Shown: positions 1 to 11,359 of the stretch, piece by piece
Layout: each line of letters opens with the position of its first letter
Position numbering within the stretch: the first letter of the stretch is position 1
From: Linanthus parryae
Lineage: Eukaryota; Streptophyta; Magnoliopsida; Ericales; Polemoniaceae
Reading direction: 5' to 3'
DNA: 64,000 nucleotides
NCBI GenBank assembly: GCA_023055425.1
Contig: JALGPY010000003.1
Location: 21,449,001-21,513,000, forward strand
Notes under the pieces: model-generated
Seen by the model: only the letters and a program-made list of their open reading frames with translations
Databases searched by the model: none
What the model was told of the DNA's origin: nothing
Position numbers and translations under genes: made by a program

Positions 1-757
1 TTTTCTCCTTCTTTTCTTTGTTTTTGATCATGATCACACAAACGCTTGTATTTGTGATCATGAATATGCGTAGCTAAACTTCTTAGATCAGGACCCGAGT
101 TTGGGGTTAGGGTTTTCACATTGATTATGCGTTTTATGAATTGAGATTCATGTTTTGATAAACCTAATTGATGATTTTACGTTTGCTATGATTGTTTTGT
201 GATCTTCATCCTATCTAGTTAATTGGAGACGTCTTGTTAGCTAGAACTTAGTTTGCATTTATTTGGTAACTCGGTCATTGTTAAACTGGAAAATCAAACA
301 ATCACCCGTTCATAGGCTTGGTAACTCGGCTGCGTCGAATGGGATCGTTAGAGTAGAATTCATCGTTAATGCATGTTTAGGGATAATTAGAACTTGGTAA
401 CTCGGTTTTAATCTAACCTAGGCATAGGATGCTCACTTGGTAACTCGGTGAGTTAGTATTGCTCGATTAGCAAAGTAAAATTTGTCTGTGTTTCACAAAT
501 CGTAGAACGACGTCAACAAGAGAATCCTAACAATCCCCCAAACGAGGTGTCCTGGTTGTTTCTCCCATATTAAATCTTAATATTTAAATACTTAATTTGT
601 CTTTTTAATTATTTAGTTCAGAAAAATCTCTCAATTGCTAGCCCACATAAAGTTAATCATACTAATTAGTTCACGACAAGTCCTTTGGGTTCGATAAACC
701 CGGATTTCCGGATATTACTACACGCGACAGCCGTACACTTGCGGTTGGATCGTGTCA
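1..757 (+). repeat. 3' part of first LARD LTR
   Basis: Identical in register to 4935-5691 and 9869-10625. It contains four copies of GGTAACTCGG (near 265, 320, 396 and 438). The LTR ends at ...GTGTCA (757), six bases before the primer binding site. Confidence 0.88.
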
Positions 758-763
758 AGTTTT

Positions 764-780
764 TGGCGCCGTTGCCGGGG
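764..780 (+). promoter_or_regulatory. Primer binding site, tRNA-Asp (first internal region)
   Basis: TGGCGCCGTTGCCGGGG is the exact complement of the 3' end of plant tRNA-Asp including its CCA tail. The second copy lies at 5698-5714. This primer is typical of plant Ty3/gypsy elements of the Athila/Tat group. Confidence 0.92.
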
Positions 781-903
781 ACTTCGGTTGAATTAGTTAG
801 AATTATTAACTTTAGGGAATTTTATTTTTTTTTCTTTTGTTTATTTATTTTTTTTGATTTCACCTGCTTCCTAGTGAATAATTGTGCAGGTATCTTGGTG
901 ATC

Positions 904-1380
904 ATGTGGGGGCAGAATTACTATGGGCATTCTCCAGTCTACCAACCGTACTACTCCTATGAGGATATGTACACCCCTCCTCCTTGCAATCAAGAAGATG
1001 AGCATATTAAAGAAGTATTGAAGCTCATGATAGCTAGTATGGACAGAATTGAGGAAGGGATTAATAGGATGGATGAAAGTCTCCGGTTGAAGGGACAACA
1101 CTTGGCAAAACTTTCGAGTGCATTGGCATATGCAGATAATGACGATGGGCCAAGTAGTATCATGCCTGACTTAGTTGAGGAGTGTGAAGAGGAAGACGAA
1201 GAACTCCCAGAGGTCTATGTTTGTAATGTTGTTCATCGTGAAGTAATAGATCATCGGGCTGCTTCAGACTCAGATTCGGACTCAGATTGGGATGATATTG
1301 TGAATCCTATACAACTTGTGCCTCGCATAATTCCGGATCCATGGCATGAATGGGAGAGTTTGGACATCGCGATCTTATGA
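904..1380 (+). CDS. Short acidic LARD ORF, possible gag remnant
   Basis: This 158-residue ORF begins at the first ATG after the primer site. The N-terminus is rich in Tyr and Pro, the middle (about residues 35-70) is predicted helical, and the C-terminal half is strongly acidic with an SDSDSDSD run. There is no zinc knuckle and no protease or polymerase motif. Its position directly behind the primer site suggests a relic of gag or of a leader ORF, but I recognise no domain. The longer frame starting at 685 runs through LTR and primer site and is not a believable start. The frame is unchanged in the second unit, which could reflect either recent duplication or selection. Confidence 0.45.
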   Translation: MWGQNYYGHSPVYQPYYSYEDMYTPPPCNQEDEHIKEVLKLMIASMDRIEEGINRMDESLRLKGQHLAKLSSALAYADNDDGPSSIMPDLVEECEEEDEELPEVYVCNVVHREVIDHRAASDSDSDSDWDDIVNPIQLVPRIIPDPWHEWESLDIAIL

Positions 1381-1431
1381 CCCACTGAAGATATTTGCTT
1401 TAAAGAACAAAGCCATGAAGCTAAGAAATTA

Positions 1432-1914
1432 TTGCATGGAGATGTTCACATGGACATATATAAAGAAATTCCTGAGTCTAATCCATATCTCTTTGAGATC
1501 ATAAAATGGGGTGAATCACATGAGAAAGACCAAAGACCCCTGTTTTATGCAATACATGATTTGCCACCTGTGATTCCAAGACAAGAGCAAGGGAAGGAAG
1601 CAGTCAAGACGGCACTCCTTGCCATTACTGTTCCAACTGAGGTTCTATTTCCACATAACCGATCCTCGATGATATTGATTCTGAAGAATTGGAAGAAGAA
1701 GAAGAAGAGGAAAGGTACAATGGGTCATGATGTGGTGAATGAATTCTCGAGAAGACCGGTGATCAAGGAGTGGAAGCACAAGAAGAAGAAACTTGCAAAG
1801 ACCGTCTTCAACAACTTCTTCTTGCCATATGCGTCTCATGCATGCTCACTTGAGAAGAGACAAAAAGAGAGACGATGGTGGAAGAAGAAAAAGTGGAGAG
1901 AAAAATCTCCTTAA
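1432..1914 (+). CDS. Lysine-rich LARD ORF of unknown role
   Basis: A frame of 160 codons lies downstream of the acidic ORF, in the same frame after two stops. Its second half is dominated by Lys, Arg and Trp and looks like translated GA-rich DNA. It is followed at 1962-1986 by GCGCTTGTTGGGAGGCAACC, a motif that often marks the end of the coding part in Athila/Tat-type elements. It may be decayed polyprotein sequence rather than a used gene. An unchanged copy is at 6366-6848. Confidence 0.25.
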   Translation: MHGDVHMDIYKEIPESNPYLFEIIKWGESHEKDQRPLFYAIHDLPPVIPRQEQGKEAVKTALLAITVPTEVLFPHNRSSMILILKNWKKKKKRKGTMGHDVVNEFSRRPVIKEWKHKKKKLAKTVFNNFFLPYASHACSLEKRQKERRWWKKKKWREKSP

Positions 1915-1920
1915 ACTCTT

Positions 1921-3842
1921 TTTGAGGTAACTGGGTCGGGTCGTCGACCTTAAATTACAAGGCGCTTGTTGGGAGGCAACCCAACCTATTTATTTGCTTT
2001 AGCGTAGTTGTGTTTTCAAATTCAGTTATTTTATTATGTTATTTGGAGAGATGAGAGAGAGAGAGGGACTAATGATTTTTCCAAGTGACATATTTGAGCA
2101 GATTATGGGAGAATCTACCCCGGTGTGCGATGACACACATGACCTTCACAGGGGCTTGCATTGGCGAGTTGGGGATTCTCCAAGACACATATTTTAGTAG
2201 AGGAGGGCAGTCGACCCCGGTGTGCGAGTACACATTGACTGTATAGGAGCATGGTGGCACCACTACTGTGCTTGGGGACTGCTTGGCGTGATTTCGTCCC
2301 CACCCTTGAGGTGGTTGTGAGTATCTTTTTCTCTTGCTAAACTTTGTGTTTCTTTTATATAAGTATGTCATGCTCCATCTCATCTACTGGCCTACACATT
2401 GATTGCTGAGTCTTCTTGCATACTCTCTGAATTCGTTGAGGACAACGAAGCATTCAGTGTGGGGGTGATTTATCTGTTTGCTAGCCATAGTGTCTTGCAT
2501 AGCCAGTTCCATGTAGGATGTGTTTAGTTCGTATTGTGAGTCAGTATTGTGGTAAAAGTTGAGTTTTTATTTATATTGTCGTATTGTGTAGTGTGGTTTA
2601 CATATTGTGTGCACTTTTACATAATTGAGTATACCCACCAAAAAGTTGAGTTGTGTTGTGTCAAATTTTTTTCGTGTCAAACCCTTGCATATAGAGGTAG
2701 GATATTGAAAAAAAAAATACAAAAAAATGAGAAAAGAGAAAATTCATAAAAATTGAAAAATTTAAAATTTGAGAAAAAGGCAATTGAGGATCTTGAAACT
2801 GAAGAGAGCTTAGTGAATGAATCCTTTTGAGTAGGAAGTGCCGTAGTAGGGAAATTTTTATTCTTTAAATATTTTGTGTGGAGGTTTCACTAAGGATGTC
2901 CCGGGAATTTTTGGAAGTTGTGAAAGAATGACATGAAAAAGTATACCTAAGTTTCCTATAGTGTGCTAATTAGATTGAGTTTTGCTTGTAGCTGAATATT
3001 CTGTTTTCAGGTGGAAACTTGTGGTCTCTAGTTGATCTGGGGTGGACCTTCGTGTAGAGTTGGTTTCATGTGGTACGGTTGCCTCAGCCTAAGTGAAGTT
3101 GAGGGGCGTACACCACCATCCCTTACGGTGGTCACAAGAGTTAACCGAAAAAGCCCACGCTCTTTATGCTCTACTGCACGGTTGTAAAAACAGAGGAGGA
3201 AAGAAAAGAAAAATGAGAAAATATGGAAAAAAAAAATTGTGCTTCAAGGAGAAACAACCTAATGTGCTTCCGGTCACACGGAAAATTTGGATTCCATCCA
3301 AATAGAGCTTAGAGAGGAAAATTAGAGTCAAGCCTTATTTCACAGGAGTTGTGACTCCCTTCACCGGGACAATTTGCATTCAAACGCAATAAAGGCTAAG
3401 AGGGTCTGAAAACCTCAGATGATTCGGCGAAGAAAGGCTACAGTGAAGTTTGAGCTTAATTAGACCCAATGAAGCTTAGGACGTGCTTGTGTCTTGGTTT
3501 GAATTGGTGAAGGAAAGGGGACGCCTTAGTGAGCTTTTGCACTGAATCAAATTTTTATTTCAAATTCTTGCTACGTGTATATGAATTTCAAAAAGGATTA
3601 GTGAGAGCTTGATGATTTTCAGTTGATGAGAGGGAGATTGCCTGATCTTACCAAAAAGAAAGATTTAAAGCGCTTTGTGTGTTGTGTTAAGATAGAGTCT
3701 AGAATTTGCATTTGCATCATATTGCTGCATTGTTGTGTCTTGAGTCATGTTAGAGTCGTTTGTGTCTTGTCGGCTAATATACAGTTAAATGCAGTAGATG
3801 AGACTTTGCTCGGGACGCGCAAATGGAAAGTGTGGGGGTATT
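1921..3842 (+). other. Non-coding 3' half of LARD internal region
   Basis: About 1.9 kb without convincing coding potential. It holds the GCGCTTGTTGGGAGGCAACC motif (1962), two diverged blocks with CCCCGGTGTGCGA (2117 and 2217), an internal purine tract CAGTGTGGGGGTGAT (2455) that resembles a polypurine tract, A-rich stretches near 2707 and 3225, and the true polypurine tract GGAAAGTGTGGGGG (3825-3838) just before the LTR. Repeated at 6855-8776. Confidence 0.7.
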
Positions 3843-5691
3843 TGATAACTCCTTAATAAGAGTTATCCTATGTACGTTTCACATTGTTATTTTTGTGCGT
3901 TTCGGTGCAATGTGATGGATTTTTGGCTAATTTGAGAAGAAAATGCACTTCTAGATGTTTTTGAGCTTTAATGCACAATCCGGGCGTTTCTTAATGGTTT
4001 TGAGTATGATTTGGATAATTTATCACATTTGATCTTCGCGGTAGTGTTCGTGTTGTTGTTTGACAGGAATTACGTATGCGGGAATCAAGTGGAGAGAAGA
4101 AACGAGCTTCGGAATAGAAGAAAAGACGAATTTGGCGCGTTTTGGATGTTTTTGCCAAATATTGGGCAATAATTGAGAAAAACGAGAAAATGATCCGGAA
4201 ATGGGAATTTCTCTACATGGATGAAGTCTACGTCGCAAAAGGAATCCAAAGGTGCGAAAATCACATTTATCGGAATCCGGATGAAAAAGTTATGTCAAAA
4301 AGGATGCTCAAAGAGATAAAACGCGGCCGAAAGCATCCGGAAATGCCAACACGCCTTTCGAGGAGTTAAATTGAGGAATGAAGGGTTCCCCGGAATTTGA
4401 GAATGTTTTATAGCATAAAATGAGTCTCGAGGTCGAGGAGATACTTAAGGAAGCAAAGGCGCGAGCAAGGAATCGGAAATTAGTCGAAAAAGGATGTTTT
4501 TGGGTGACCCAGACTTCTCTTCGTACGAAGAGAATTGTCTTCGTACGAAGAGATTATACTTAGCCAAATTTTGAGTTGCTTAAAATGTCTTCCTAAAACA
4601 GCTTGCAGTATCTATCTGGGAAGACCTTCCTACGAAGAGAAAAAGTCTTCGTACGAAGACTCTTCCTACGAAGACCCTTCCTACGAAGAGAAAATGTCTT
4701 CGCAGGAAGACTCTTCCTACGAAGAGAAAAGTCTTCGTACGAAGACACTGTGCAGAGGCGGCCAAAATTAAGGAAACGATGCTTAAAACTTTCCTAATTG
4801 ACCCGGGACTCTAAGGGAACGTATTTTAGACATATTAGGTCATATTTTCAGAGGAGAGACGCATTATTGAAGGACGGGACATCAACTTGGAGCTTGGATC
4901 ACATCGTGGAGCTTGGGAAATCTTGTTTGATCTCTTTTCTCCTTCTTTTCTTTGTTTTTGATCATGATCACACAAACGCTTGTATTTGTGATCATGAATA
5001 TGCGTAGCTAAACTTCTTAGATCAGGACCCGAGTTTGGGGTTAGGGTTTTCACATTGATTATGCGTTTTATGAATTGAGATTCATGTTTTGATAAACCTA
5101 ATTGATGATTTTACGTTTGCTATGATTGTTTTGTGATCTTCATCCTATCTAGTTAATTGGAGACGTCTTGTTAGCTAGAACTTAGTTTGCATTTATTTGG
5201 TAACTCGGTCATTGTTAAACTGGAAAATCAAACAATCACCCGTTCATAGGCTTGGTAACTCGGCTGCGTCGAATGGGATCGTTAGAGTAGAATTCATCGT
5301 TAATGCATGTTTAGGGATAATTAGAACTTGGTAACTCGGTTTTAATCTAACCTAGGCATAGGATGCTCACTTGGTAACTCGGTGAGTTAGTATTGCTCGA
5401 TTAGCAAAGTAAAATTTGTCTGTGTTTCACAAATCGTAGAACGACGTCAACAAGAGAATCCTAACAATCCCCCAAACGAGGTGTCCTGGTTGTTTCTCCC
5501 ATATTAAATCTTAATATTTAAATACTTAATTTGTCTTTTTAATTATTTAGTTCAGAAAAATCTCTCAATTGCTAGCCCACATAAAGTTAATCATACTAAT
5601 TAGTTCACGACAAGTCCTTTGGGTTCGATAAACCCGGATTTCCGGATATTACTACACGCGACAGCCGTACACTTGCGGTTGGATCGTGTCA
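3843..5691 (+). repeat. Second LARD LTR
   Basis: Full LTR of 1849 bp. A block at 4519-4744 is an array of nine 12-bp palindromes or near-palindromes (CTTCGTACGAAG and variants). Further downstream are four GGTAACTCGG repeats (near 5199, 5254, 5330, 5372). Small reading frames in this LTR are by-products of the palindromes. Confidence 0.88.
4519..4744. repeat. Palindromic 12-mer array in LARD LTR
   Basis: Exact CTTCGTACGAAG occurs at 4519, 4539, 4647 and 4733. Variants CTTCCTACGAAG (4626, 4662, 4677, 4713) and CTTCGCAGGAAG (4698) lie between them. The same array is in the third LTR at 9453-9678. Confidence 0.92.
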
Positions 5692-8600
5692 AGTTTTTGG
5701 CGCCGTTGCCGGGGACTTCGGTTGAATTAGTTAGAATTATTAACTTTAGGGAATTTTATTTTTTTTTCTTTTGTTTATTTATTTTTTTTGATTTCACCTG
5801 CTTCCTAGTGAATAATTGTGCAGGTATCTTGGTGATCATGTGGGGGCAGAATTACTATGGGCATTCTCCAGTCTACCAACCGTACTACTCCTATGAGGAT
5901 ATGTACACCCCTCCTCCTTGCAATCAAGAAGATGAGCATATTAAAGAAGTATTGAAGCTCATGATAGCTAGTATGGACAGAATTGAGGAAGGGATTAATA
6001 GGATGGATGAAAGTCTCCGGTTGAAGGGACAACACTTGGCAAAACTTTCGAGTGCATTGGCATATGCAGATAATGACGATGGGCCAAGTAGTATCATGCC
6101 TGACTTAGTTGAGGAGTGTGAAGAGGAAGACGAAGAACTCCCAGAGGTCTATGTTTGTAATGTTGTTCATCGTGAAGTAATAGATCATCGGGCTGCTTCA
6201 GACTCAGATTCGGACTCAGATTGGGATGATATTGTGAATCCTATACAACTTGTGCCTCGCATAATTCCGGATCCATGGCATGAATGGGAGAGTTTGGACA
6301 TCGCGATCTTATGACCCACTGAAGATATTTGCTTTAAAGAACAAAGCCATGAAGCTAAGAAATTATTGCATGGAGATGTTCACATGGACATATATAAAGA
6401 AATTCCTGAGTCTAATCCATATCTCTTTGAGATCATAAAATGGGGTGAATCACATGAGAAAGACCAAAGACCCCTGTTTTATGCAATACATGATTTGCCA
6501 CCTGTGATTCCAAGACAAGAGCAAGGGAAGGAAGCAGTCAAGACGGCACTCCTTGCCATTACTGTTCCAACTGAGGTTCTATTTCCACATAACCGATCCT
6601 CGATGATATTGATTCTGAAGAATTGGAAGAAGAAGAAGAAGAGGAAAGGTACAATGGGTCATGATGTGGTGAATGAATTCTCGAGAAGACCGGTGATCAA
6701 GGAGTGGAAGCACAAGAAGAAGAAACTTGCAAAGACCGTCTTCAACAACTTCTTCTTGCCATATGCGTCTCATGCATGCTCACTTGAGAAGAGACAAAAA
6801 GAGAGACGATGGTGGAAGAAGAAAAAGTGGAGAGAAAAATCTCCTTAAACTCTTTTTGAGGTAACTGGGTCGGGTCGTCGACCTTAAATTACAAGGCGCT
6901 TGTTGGGAGGCAACCCAACCTATTTATTTGCTTTAGCGTAGTTGTGTTTTCAAATTCAGTTATTTTATTATGTTATTTGGAGAGATGAGAGAGAGAGAGG
7001 GACTAATGATTTTTCCAAGTGACATATTTGAGCAGATTATGGGAGAATCTACCCCGGTGTGCGATGACACACATGACCTTCACAGGGGCTTGCATTGGCG
7101 AGTTGGGGATTCTCCAAGACACATATTTTAGTAGAGGAGGGCAGTCGACCCCGGTGTGCGAGTACACATTGACTGTATAGGAGCATGGTGGCACCACTAC
7201 TGTGCTTGGGGACTGCTTGGCGTGATTTCGTCCCCACCCTTGAGGTGGTTGTGAGTATCTTTTTCTCTTGCTAAACTTTGTGTTTCTTTTATATAAGTAT
7301 GTCATGCTCCATCTCATCTACTGGCCTACACATTGATTGCTGAGTCTTCTTGCATACTCTCTGAATTCGTTGAGGACAACGAAGCATTCAGTGTGGGGGT
7401 GATTTATCTGTTTGCTAGCCATAGTGTCTTGCATAGCCAGTTCCATGTAGGATGTGTTTAGTTCGTATTGTGAGTCAGTATTGTGGTAAAAGTTGAGTTT
7501 TTATTTATATTGTCGTATTGTGTAGTGTGGTTTACATATTGTGTGCACTTTTACATAATTGAGTATACCCACCAAAAAGTTGAGTTGTGTTGTGTCAAAT
7601 TTTTTTCGTGTCAAACCCTTGCATATAGAGGTAGGATATTGAAAAAAAAAATACAAAAAAATGAGAAAAGAGAAAATTCATAAAAATTGAAAAATTTAAA
7701 ATTTGAGAAAAAGGCAATTGAGGATCTTGAAACTGAAGAGAGCTTAGTGAATGAATCCTTTTGAGTAGGAAGTGCCGTAGTAGGGAAATTTTTATTCTTT
7801 AAATATTTTGTGTGGAGGTTTCACTAAGGATGTCCCGGGAATTTTTGGAAGTTGTGAAAGAATGACATGAAAAAGTATACCTAAGTTTCCTATAGTGTGC
7901 TAATTAGATTGAGTTTTGCTTGTAGCTGAATATTCTGTTTTCAGGTGGAAACTTGTGGTCTCTAGTTGATCTGGGGTGGACCTTCGTGTAGAGTTGGTTT
8001 CATGTGGTACGGTTGCCTCAGCCTAAGTGAAGTTGAGGGGCGTACACCACCATCCCTTACGGTGGTCACAAGAGTTAACCGAAAAAGCCCACGCTCTTTA
8101 TGCTCTACTGCACGGTTGTAAAAACAGAGGAGGAAAGAAAAGAAAAATGAGAAAATATGGAAAAAAAAAATTGTGCTTCAAGGAGAAACAACCTAATGTG
8201 CTTCCGGTCACACGGAAAATTTGGATTCCATCCAAATAGAGCTTAGAGAGGAAAATTAGAGTCAAGCCTTATTTCACAGGAGTTGTGACTCCCTTCACCG
8301 GGACAATTTGCATTCAAACGCAATAAAGGCTAAGAGGGTCTGAAAACCTCAGATGATTCGGCGAAGAAAGGCTACAGTGAAGTTTGAGCTTAATTAGACC
8401 CAATGAAGCTTAGGACGTGCTTGTGTCTTGGTTTGAATTGGTGAAGGAAAGGGGACGCCTTAGTGAGCTTTTGCACTGAATCAAATTTTTATTTCAAATT
8501 CTTGCTACGTGTATATGAATTTCAAAAAGGATTAGTGAGAGCTTGATGATTTTCAGTTGATGAGAGGGAGATTGCCTGATCTTACCAAAAAGAAAGATTT

Positions 8601-8776
8601 AAAGCGCTTTGTGTGTTGTGTTAAGATAGAGTCTAGAATTTGCATTTGCATCATATTGCTGCATTGTTGTGTCTTGAGTCATGTTAGAGTCGTTTGTGTC
8701 TTGTCGGCTAATATACAGTTAAATGCAGTAGATGAGACTTTGCTCGGGACGCGCAAATGGAAAGTGTGGGGGTATT
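5692..8776 (+). mobile_element. Second LARD internal region
   Basis: A 3085-bp internal region between the second and third LTR. Together with them it forms a complete 6783-bp LTR-to-LTR unit (3843-10625). I saw no base differences from 758-3842. No polymerase genes are present, so any movement must depend on proteins of another element. Confidence 0.85.
5838..6314 (+). CDS. Second copy of short acidic LARD ORF
   Basis: Identical at the protein level to the frame at 904-1380. It sits 124 bases after the primer site of the second internal region (5698-5714). Function unknown; see the first copy. Confidence 0.45.
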   Translation: MWGQNYYGHSPVYQPYYSYEDMYTPPPCNQEDEHIKEVLKLMIASMDRIEEGINRMDESLRLKGQHLAKLSSALAYADNDDGPSSIMPDLVEECEEEDEELPEVYVCNVVHREVIDHRAASDSDSDSDWDDIVNPIQLVPRIIPDPWHEWESLDIAIL

Positions 8777-10625
8777 TGATAACTCCTTAATAAGAGTTAT
8801 CCTATGTACGTTTCACATTGTTATTTTTGTGCGTTTCGGTGCAATGTGATGGATTTTTGGCTAATTTGAGAAGAAAATGCACTTCTAGATGTTTTTGAGC
8901 TTTAATGCACAATCCGGGCGTTTCTTAATGGTTTTGAGTATGATTTGGATAATTTATCACATTTGATCTTCGCGGTAGTGTTCGTGTTGTTGTTTGACAG
9001 GAATTACGTATGCGGGAATCAAGTGGAGAGAAGAAACGAGGTTCGGAATAGAAGAAAAGACGAATTTGGCGCGTTTTGGATGTTTTTGCCAAATATTGGG
9101 CAATAATTGAGAAAAACGAGAAAATGATCCGGAAACGGGAATTTCTCTACATGGATGAAGTCTACGTCGCAAAAGGAATCCAAAGGTGCGAAAATCACAT
9201 TTATCGGAATCCGGATGAAAAAGTTATGTCAAAAAGGATGCTCAAAGAGATAAAACGCGGCCGAAAGCATCCGGAAATGCCAACACGCCTTTCGAGGAGT
9301 TAAATTGAGGAATGAAGGGTTCCCCGGAATTTGAGAATGTTTTATAGCATAAAATGAGTCTCGAGGTCGAGGAGATACTTAAGGAAGCAAAGGCGCGGGC
9401 AAGGAATCGGAAATTAGTCGAAAAAGGATGTTTTTGGGTGACCCAGACTTCTCTTCGTACGAAGAGAATTGTCTTCGTACGAAGAGATTATACTTAGCCA
9501 AATTTTGAGTTGCTTAAAATGTCTTCCTAAAACAGCTTGCAGTATCTATCTGGGAAGACCTTCCTACGAAGAGAAAAAGTCTTCGTACGAAGACTCTTCC
9601 TACGAAGACCCTTCCTACGAAGAGAAAATGTCTTCGCAGGAAGACTCTTCCTACGAAGAGAAAAGTCTTCGTACGAAGACACTGTGCAGAGGCGGCCAAA
9701 ATTAAGGAAACGATGCTTAAAACTTTCCTAATTGACCCGGGACTCTAAGGGAACGTATTTTAGACATATTAGGTCATATTTTCAGAGGAGAGACGCATTA
9801 TTGAAGGACGGGACATCAACTTGGAGCTTGGATCACATCGTGGAGCTTGGGAAATCTTGTTTGATCTCTTTTCTCCTTCTTTTCTTTGTTTTTGATCATG
9901 ATCACACAAACGCTTGTATTTGTGATCATGAATATGCGTAGCTAAACTTCTTAGATCAGGACCCGAGTTTGGGGTTAGGGTTTTCACATTGATTATGCGT
10001 TTTATGAATTGAGATTCATGTTTTGATAAACCTAATTGATGATTTTACGTTTGCTATGATTGTTTTGTGATCTTCATCCTATCTAGTTAATTGGAGACGT
10101 CTTGTTAGCTAGAACTTAGTTTGCATTTATTTGGTAACTCGGTCATTGTTAAACTGGAAAATCAAACAATCACCCGTTCATAGGCTTGGTAACTCGGCTG
10201 CGTCGAATGGGATCGTTAGAGTAGAATTCATCGTTAATGCATGTTTAGGGATAATTAGAACTTGGTAACTCGGTTTTAATCTAACCTAGGCATAGGATGC
10301 TCACTTGGTAACTCGGTGAGTTAGTATTGCTCGATTAGCAAAGTAAAATTTGTCTGTGTTTCACAAATCGTAGAACGACGTCAACAAGAGAATCCTAACA
10401 ATCCCCCAAACGAGGTGTCCTGGTTGTTTCTCCCATATTAAATCTTAATATTTAAATACTTAATTTGTCTTTTTAATTATTTAGTTCAGAAAAATCTCTC
10501 AATTGCTAGCCCACATAAAGTTAATCATACTAATTAGTTCACGACAAGTCCTTTGGGTTCGATAAACCCGGATTTCCGGATATTACTACACGCGACAGCC
10601 GTACACTTGCGGTTGGATCGTGTCA
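8777..10625 (+). repeat. Third LARD LTR, end of array
   Basis: The LTR ends at ...GGATCGTGTCA, exactly the base where the other two LTRs pass into the primer site region. The sequence then changes abruptly to GC-rich non-repeat DNA (GAAATCAAGC...). This sharp edge supports the LTR border. Confidence 0.88.
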
Positions 10626-11040
10626 GAAATCAAGCTCCGATGGAGGGACTCGATTCCGAACTCGCCGTAGGCGTTGACTGGGTGGCCTTCTTTGTCGCTT
10701 CTCTCGCCGGCAGCGGTGGAGGAGAGGCGGGGGTTTCTGGCTCCTTCGGCACGGAGACGGTGATGATTGTCGTCGAGAGAGAGGGTTCGATTCAGGCGAA
10801 GGCGACGGCGACGCGATTCGTCTCTTGCCTTCTCCTCTGCTTCAGGCGTCTGTAAGGCTTCCCCCCAAAGAGAGAGAGGGTTCGTGGAGAGACGAAGTGA
10901 AAGGGTTCGTGGAGGGTTCGTGGGAATTTTCTCTCGAGGTTGTGTGTGAGAGAGGGGACGTGTGTGTTTTGGATTCCCTTTTTTTTTGGAAAATTGTAAA
11001 AAAGTCAACCAATTCGAATTGAATCGGTGGAATTGATAGA
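10626..11040 (-). other. GC-rich genic fragment cut by the LARD
   Basis: About 400 bp are much more GC-rich than the surroundings, with pyrimidine-rich stretches on the minus strand like a plant 5' leader. A minus-strand frame is open from 11008 to the LTR junction and beyond it. No known family was recognised. It may be the 5' end of a host gene on the minus strand whose remainder lies beyond the LARD, outside the window. The 180 bp after it (11040-11220) are AT-rich and show nothing. Confidence 0.35.
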
Positions 11041-11224
11041 ATAGATAGATAGATATAGATTAATTTTTTATTCCCTTCTTATAAGTTGGGAGTGCGGGAA
11101 ACACGAATTATTTACCCTCCAATTTTTTTTGGTTGGAGTTGACAATTGAGTATGTCACTATATAATTACTTGTCAAACTTAAATAAATAGTCACAATCAT
11201 TGACTAAATTTTTTGGTAGAATAA

Positions 11225-11359
11225 AATAAAAACTAGAAGGTCGACAAAAAAATCATATGCATCGACAAACACAAATATTGTCGACTAATCGCACAACTAG
11301 CTACATAAAACGGTCTGTCGACAAAAAAACTGTCAACAAATGTCATATTTGTTGTAGTG
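11225..11359. mobile_element. CACTA transposon end (partial)
   Basis: Read on the minus strand, the right border is CACTACAACAAATATGACAT, a typical CACTA terminus. Inside it are subterminal GTCGACAAA-type repeats at 11240, 11278 and 11316. No matching left end was found, so only one side is present. It abuts the LINE fragment that follows. Confidence 0.65.

Larger units (their letters stand above)
1..10625 (+). mobile_element. Tandem non-autonomous Ty3/gypsy (LARD-like) element with three LTRs
   Basis: The sequence repeats with a period of 4934 bp. The order is partial LTR (1-757), internal (758-3842), LTR (3843-5691), internal (5692-8776), LTR (8777-10625). Each LTR is about 1849 bp, starts TGATAACTCC and ends GTGTCA. 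A primer site complementary to tRNA-Asp follows each of the first two LTRs, and a purine-rich tract precedes the second and third. No protease, reverse transcriptase, RNase H or integrase is encoded. The tRNA-Asp site, long LTRs and a short internal region fit a large retrotransposon derivative of the Athila/Tat branch. The second and third LTRs differ at only three sites I could see (4107/9041, 4202/9136, 4464/9398), so the array is young. The left end lies outside the window, so the target duplication cannot be checked. Confidence 0.9.

Noticed and set aside
259..450. Four GGTAACTCGG units considered as a CRISPR-like array
   Set aside because: Unit too short, spacers irregular, and the sequence is part of a plant LTR.
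4535..4797. Overlapping small frames rich in Ser-Tyr-Glu or Phe-Leu-Arg-Arg in both strands
   Set aside because: They are translations of the palindromic CTTCGTACGAAG array and have no independent support.
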